Assembly (NCBI RefSeq): GCF_021026195.1 | Contig: NZ_JAJNCT010000005.1 | Span: forward strand, 62,001 to 126,000 | Source: Comamonas koreensis | GTDB taxonomy: Bacteria; Pseudomonadota; Gammaproteobacteria; Burkholderiales; Burkholderiaceae_C | Reading direction: 5' to 3' | DNA length: 64,000 nt | Shown here: positions 60,586-64,000 of the stretch, one piece after another | Layout: the number at the start of each line of letters is the position of its first letter | Position numbering within the stretch: the stretch's first letter is position 1 | Notes under the pieces: generated by a model | What the model was told of the DNA's origin: nothing | Seen by the model: only the letters and a program-made list of their open reading frames with translations | Databases searched by the model: none | Position numbers and translations under genes: made by a program

Positions 60586-60664
60586 GCGGGCCTGACAAGC
60601 TGTTTTTATCCTGCCTCAGCGATAAACCCATTGCCCCAGGCCGGTGCAGCCTCGGCTACACTAG

Positions 60665-60822
60665 CCGGGTACGCGACTGGCGATAGACATCTGTATGACC
60701 GGATTGTTGACGTGGAATGCAGGCCCGGCCTGCAGCAACCACCGGGGAGCGTACCGTGCAGTGCCAGGGCGGGCCCACCGTCCCCCGCACCCGCCACGTG
60801 TTAGCCGTGCGCCTGGGCAGCC
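60665..60822 (+). ncRNA. ZTP riboswitch (pfl RNA motif) upstream of glyA
   Basis: The class signature is present in order. P1 is GGTACGC (60668-60674) pairing perfectly with GCGTACC (60749-60755). GACTGGCG follows the first P1 strand, CCACCGGGGAGC (60739-60750) precedes the second, and the 3' pseudoknot element GCGCCTGGGCAG ends at 60820. P2 is probably GTGG (60712-60715) with CCAC (60739-60742), capped by a GC-rich hairpin (60718-60734). The junction before P2 is longer than in minimal members. ZTP riboswitches sense ZMP/ZTP, which build up when 10-formyl-tetrahydrofolate runs short, and often control glyA. Confidence 0.88.
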
Positions 60823-60859
60823 CCTGTTTCCGCCAACCACGCTGTTGGCAGGCAGGGCT
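60819..60859 (+). promoter_or_regulatory. Candidate expression platform of the ZTP riboswitch
   Basis: AGCCC-CTG (60819-60826) can pair with CAGGGCT (60853-60859), enclosing GCCAAC/GTTGGC (60832-60849). The stem starts in the last bases of the aptamer, so ligand binding should compete with it. No T-run follows, which suggests control of translation rather than termination. Confidence 0.45.
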
Positions 60860-60882
60860 CACTTCTGACTCCAACGACCGCC

Positions 60883-62127
60883 ATGTACCAACGCAACATC
60901 CTTGTCGAACAGACCGACGCAGAACTCTTTGCGGCCATCCAGGCCGAAAACCAACGCCAAGAGCAGCACATCGAGCTGATCGCCAGCGAGAACTACGCCT
61001 CCCCCGCCGTGATGTGGGCCCAGGGCACCCAGTTGACCAACAAGTACGCCGAAGGCTACCCAGGCAAGCGCTACTACGGCGGTTGCGAATTTGTCGACAT
61101 CGCCGAGCAACTGGCCATCGACCGCGTCAAGCAGCTGTTTGGCGCTGAAGCGGCCAACGTGCAGCCCCATTGCGGCGCCTCCGCCAACGAAGCAGTGTTC
61201 CTGGCTTTCCTGAAGCCCGGCGACACCATCATGGGCATGAGCCTGGCCGAAGGCGGTCACCTGACCCATGGCATGCCCCTGAACATCTCCGGCAAGTGGT
61301 TCAACGTCGTCTCCTACGGCCTGAACGCCAAGGAAGAGCTGGACTACGATGCCATGGAAAAGAAGGCGCACGAGACCAAGCCCAAGCTGATCATCGCCGG
61401 TGCATCGGCCTACTCGCTGGAAATCGACTTCGCCCGCTTTGCCAAGGTGGCCAAGGACGTGGGCGCGATCTTCATGGTGGACATGGCCCACTATGCCGGT
61501 CTGATCGCCGCAGGCGAGTACCCCAACCCCGTGCCCCACGCTGATGTGGTGACAACCACCACCCACAAGAGCCTGCGTGGCCCACGTGGCGGCGTCATCC
61601 TGATGAAGGCCGAGCACGAAAAGGCCATCAACTCGGCCGTGTTCCCCGGCCTGCAAGGCGGCCCGCTGATGCACGTGATCGCGGCCAAGGCTGTGGCCTT
61701 CAAGGAAGCGCTGACGCCCGAGTTCAAGACCTACGCCCAGCAAGTCAAGACCAACGCCCGCATCGTGGCCGAGACCCTGACCGAGCGCGGCCTGCGCATC
61801 ATCTCCGGTGGCACGCAAAGCCATGTGATGCTGGTGGACCTGCGTGCCAAGGGCATCACCGGCAAGGAAGCCGAAGCCGTGCTGGGCGCTGCCCACATGA
61901 CGATCAACAAGAACTCCATCCCCAACGACCCGGAAAAGCCAATGGTCACCAGCGGCATCCGTATCGGTACGCCTGCGATGACCACCCGTGGTTTCAAGGA
62001 CGAAGAAGCGCGCCTGACCGCCAACCTGATCGCCGATGTGCTGGACAACCCCCGTGACGAGGCCAACATCGCCGCCGTGCGCGAAAAGGTCAACGCCCTG
62101 ACCGCACGCTTCCCCGTCTACCGTTGA
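60883..62127 (+). CDS. glyA: Serine hydroxymethyltransferase
   Basis: The 414-residue PLP enzyme interconverts serine and glycine, charging tetrahydrofolate with a one-carbon unit. It shows [26 protein letters not shown], the substrate-binding HLTHG, and the PLP Lys 229 in [14 protein letters not shown]. The segment [14 protein letters not shown] has Cys where E. coli has Ser; from memory this is a family-level variant in Comamonadaceae. The ATG lies 60 bases after a ZTP riboswitch and lacks a strong Shine-Dalgarno. nrdR follows after 20 bases. Confidence 0.98.
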   Translation: MYQRNILVEQTDAELFAAIQAENQRQEQHIELIASENYASPAVMWAQGTQLTNKYAEGYPGKRYYGGCEFVDIAEQLAIDRVKQLFGAEAANVQPHCGASANEAVFLAFLKPGDTIMGMSLAEGGHLTHGMPLNISGKWFNVVSYGLNAKEELDYDAMEKKAHETKPKLIIAGASAYSLEIDFARFAKVAKDVGAIFMVDMAHYAGLIAAGEYPNPVPHADVVTTTTHKSLRGPRGGVILMKAEHEKAINSAVFPGLQGGPLMHVIAAKAVAFKEALTPEFKTYAQQVKTNARIVAETLTERGLRIISGGTQSHVMLVDLRAKGITGKEAEAVLGAAHMTINKNSIPNDPEKPMVTSGIRIGTPAMTTRGFKDEEARLTANLIADVLDNPRDEANIAAVREKVNALTARFPVYR

Positions 62128-62147
62128 TCTGACCAGCGCCCGCGCCT

Positions 62148-62639
62148 ATGAAATGCCCCTTCTGCAGCCATCCCGATACCCAGGTGGTGGAGACCCGTGT
62201 TGCAGAAGACGGCGGCTTTGTACGGCGCAGGCGCCAGTGCGGCCATTGCGAAAAGCGCTTCACCACCTATGAGCGCCCCGAAGTCAGCCTGCCGGTGATC
62301 GTCAAGAAGGACGGCCGGCGCATCGACTACGACCGCAGCAAGCTGCGCGGCTCCTTCAGCCTGGCGCTGCGCAAGCGCCCTGTTCCGATTGACAAGGTGG
62401 ACCTGGCGCTCGAGCATGTCGAAGACAAGCTGCGCACCTTGGGCGCGCGCGAGGTGCAGACCCATCTGATCGGCGAGCTGGTCATGGCCGAGCTGCAAAA
62501 GCTCGACAAGGTGGCCTACATCCGCTACGCCAGCGTGTACCGCAGCTTTGAGGACATTGACCAGTTCAAGTCCATCGTCGACGAGGTGACCACCCCGCCG
62601 CCGGCTGCCAAAAAAGACGGCGCCCGTAAAAAGGACTGA
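62148..62639 (+). CDS. nrdR: Transcriptional repressor NrdR
   Basis: The 163-residue repressor senses ATP/dATP and controls ribonucleotide reductase genes. The zinc ribbon uses Cys 3, 6, 31 and 34 (KCPFC and QCGHC), with the RRRRQC basic patch. The ATP-cone (about 49-139) includes [18 protein letters not shown] short Lys/Pro-rich tail is extra. It follows glyA closely and is probably in one operon with it. Confidence 0.98.
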   Translation: MKCPFCSHPDTQVVETRVAEDGGFVRRRRQCGHCEKRFTTYERPEVSLPVIVKKDGRRIDYDRSKLRGSFSLALRKRPVPIDKVDLALEHVEDKLRTLGAREVQTHLIGELVMAELQKLDKVAYIRYASVYRSFEDIDQFKSIVDEVTTPPPAAKKDGARKKD

Positions 62640-62644
62640 GCCAA

Positions 62645-62676
62645 CAAAAAATGCGAACCCCAGGGTTCGCATTTTT
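62645..62676 (+). terminator. Bidirectional terminator between nrdR and aroC
   Basis: ATGCGAACC (62651-62659) pairs with GGTTCGCAT (62664-62672), flanked by an A-run and a T-run, so it can serve both convergent genes. Confidence 0.88.
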
Positions 62677-62717
62677 GTTTGGGGGCCGGCCGCAGAGCCA
62701 GCCCGGGCTGCGCCCCG

Positions 62718-63821
62718 TCAGTCTTGCGGCGCCTCGGCGGCAATCGGGCCCACGGCCTGCACCACATCGCTGTTCTGGGCACGGTGGCGCAGTGCATGGT
62801 CCATCAGCACCATGGCCAGCAAGGCCTCGGCAATCGGTGCGGCACGGATGCCCACGCAGGGGTCGTGCCGGCCCTTGGTGATGACCTCGGTGCTGTTGCC
62901 TTCGGTGTCGATGGACTCGCGCGGGCTGATGATGGAGCTGGTCGGCTTGATGGCGATGCGGATCTCGATGTCCTGACCGGTGCTGATACCGCCCAGAATG
63001 CCGCCGGCATTGTTGCTGCGAAAGCCCTGGGGGCTGAGCGAATCACCGTGCGTGGTGCCACGCTGTCCCACGCTGTCAAAACCGGCGCCAATCTCCACCG
63101 CCTTGACGGCATTGAGGCCCATCATCGCGTAGGCGATGTCGGCATCGAGCTTGTCATACAGCGGCTCGCCCAGGCCGACCGGCACGCCGCTGGCCTGCAC
63201 GCGGATCAGCGCGCCGCAGGAATCGCCGGCCTTGCGCAGCGCATCCATATAGTCTTCATAGCGGCTGACATCGGCCACCGGTGCAAAAAACGGGTTGTTG
63301 GGCACATGCGCCCAGTCCTCGAACGGCAGGGCCACCTCGCCCACCTGCAGCATGCAGGCGCGGAATTCGGTGCCGAACTTCTCTTTCAGCCACTTCTTGG
63401 CTACGGCACCAGCTGCCACGGTGGGCGCCGTCAGCCGGGCCGAGGAGCGGCCACCACCACGCGGGTCGCGGATGCCGTACTTGTGCCAGTAGGCATAGTC
63501 GGCATGGCCGGGGCGAAAGCTCTGCGCAATGTTGGAGTAGTCCTTGCTGCGCTGGTCGGTATTGCGGATCAGCAGCGCAATCGGCGTGCCTGTGGTCTTG
63601 CCCTCGTAAACGCCCGAGAGAATCTCCACGCTGTCGGGCTCATTGCGCTGGGTGACAAATTTGCTGGTGCCGGGGCGGCGGCGGTCCAGGTCCAGCTGAA
63701 TGTCTGCCTCGCTCAACGCCATGCCCGGTGGGCAGCCGTCAATCACGCAGCCAATCGCCGGGCCATGGGATTCGCCAAAGTTGGTAACAGTAAATAAGGT
63801 GCCGAAGGTATTGCCGCTCAT
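62718..63821 (-). CDS. aroC: Chorismate synthase
   Basis: The 367-residue FMN-dependent enzyme makes chorismate from EPSP. It shows [23 protein letters not shown] at the N-terminus (signature GESHG), [14 protein letters not shown], the [12 protein letters not shown] loop and [18 protein letters not shown]. Length and motifs are normal. The partial gene at the window end lies 48 bases upstream on the same strand. Confidence 0.97.
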   Translation of the reverse strand: MSGNTFGTLFTVTNFGESHGPAIGCVIDGCPPGMALSEADIQLDLDRRRPGTSKFVTQRNEPDSVEILSGVYEGKTTGTPIALLIRNTDQRSKDYSNIAQSFRPGHADYAYWHKYGIRDPRGGGRSSARLTAPTVAAGAVAKKWLKEKFGTEFRACMLQVGEVALPFEDWAHVPNNPFFAPVADVSRYEDYMDALRKAGDSCGALIRVQASGVPVGLGEPLYDKLDADIAYAMMGLNAVKAVEIGAGFDSVGQRGTTHGDSLSPQGFRSNNAGGILGGISTGQDIEIRIAIKPTSSIISPRESIDTEGNSTEVITKGRHDPCVGIRAAPIAEALLAMVLMDHALRHRAQNSDVVQAVGPIAAEAPQD

Positions 63822-63869
63822 AGCCCGCCATTATCACTGATGCCAGTGCCCCGCACAGCCCCGCAGGGC

Positions 63870-64000
63870 TCACCAGCCGGGCTGGTCACCTCCGGGCGGC
63901 TGGCCGGCATGGGGCCAGCTGCTGGGCAGGCCTTGCAGCACCGCACTGTGGCGCACCGCGCGCAGGCGGCCAAAACCGGTGTCCATCGTTTCCAGATAGG
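63870..64000 (-). CDS. Partial CDS, C-terminus of an unidentified protein
   Basis: The minus frame enters from the window edge and stops at 63870 (TGA). The last 42 or so residues read YLETMDTGFGRLRAVRHS and continue into a Pro/Gly-rich end (PPGGDQPGW). It is on the same strand as aroC and just upstream, so it may share its operon. I do not recognise the family from so short a piece. Confidence 0.5.
   Translation of the reverse strand, partial: YLETMDTGFGRLRAVRHSAVLQGLPSSWPHAGQPPGGDQPGW

Noticed and set aside
61186-61188. Cys in place of Ser in the VQPHxGA segment of GlyA as a possible defect
   Set aside because: From memory the same residue occurs in other Comamonadaceae GlyA proteins, and all PLP-site residues are intact, so it is a lineage variant.

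Overview
The window is a GC-rich, almost purely chromosomal segment from a betaproteobacterium, most likely the family Comamonadaceae (Comamonas/Delftia-like). The evidence is the gene order (rpsB-tsf-pyrH-frr-uppS-cdsA-dxr-rseP-bamA-skp-lpxD-fabZ-lpxA-lpxB-rnhB; pstSCAB-phoU-phoB-phoR; ftsH-folP-glmM), the protein sequences, and the presence of a Kdo hydroxylase and an OlsB-type acyltransferase. I see no prophage, transposase, CRISPR array or plasmid gene. Assignments come from reading motifs and family resemblance; no database search was run.

Layout. 1-3944: rpmE2 behind a hairpin-rich leader, a polytopic membrane protein that may be a GT-C glycosyltransferase, and a MATE exporter. 3941-12603: the phosphate regulon (phoR, phoB, phoU, pstB, pstA, pstC, pstS, all on the minus strand) and divergent ppx, with a clear Pho box before pstS and a poorer one facing ppx. 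12650-19984: a D-2-hydroxyacid dehydrogenase, olsB, glmM, folP, ftsH and rlmE on the minus strand. 20017-21235: yhbY and a small glycosyltransferase on the plus strand. 21322-30068: Kdo hydroxylase, a DUF4149 membrane protein, greA, carB, an unknown 119-residue protein between carB and carA, carA, a SpoU methyltransferase and rnhB. 30040-43775: one long minus-strand block for translation factors, isoprenoid and phospholipid precursors, lipid A synthesis and outer-membrane assembly. 44183-50198: an FAD oxidoreductase, a fused NAD(P)HX repair enzyme, an SDR and RNase R. 50260-51227: four tRNA-Leu(CAG) genes. 51401-58356: two large proteins, DUF349 and DUF748/AsmA-like. 58357-59550: the largest gene-free stretch, rich in palindromes and hairpins. 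59551-64000: a lytic transglycosylase, a ZTP riboswitch followed by glyA and nrdR, aroC, and the cut end of another gene.

How the genes work together. The envelope genes form a supply chain: dxr and uppS make the polyprenyl carrier, cdsA makes CDP-diacylglycerol, lpxD/fabZ/lpxA/lpxB make lipid A, bamA/skp/rseP assemble and survey the outer membrane, and the separate Kdo hydroxylase and OlsB alter surface lipids. The pst/pho block and ppx handle phosphate uptake, signalling and polyphosphate. glyA, folP and the ZTP riboswitch belong to one-carbon/folate metabolism.

Most interesting: no new protein system is visible, but several leaders look like undescribed cis-regulatory RNAs. They are the carA leader (mutually exclusive pairings around the start site), the five-hairpin leader of the lytic transglycosylase, the rpsB and rpmE2 leaders, a variant ZTP riboswitch with an expanded P1-P2 junction, a 66-bp nested palindrome at 58511-58576, and an A-B-A-B array of tRNA-Leu genes.
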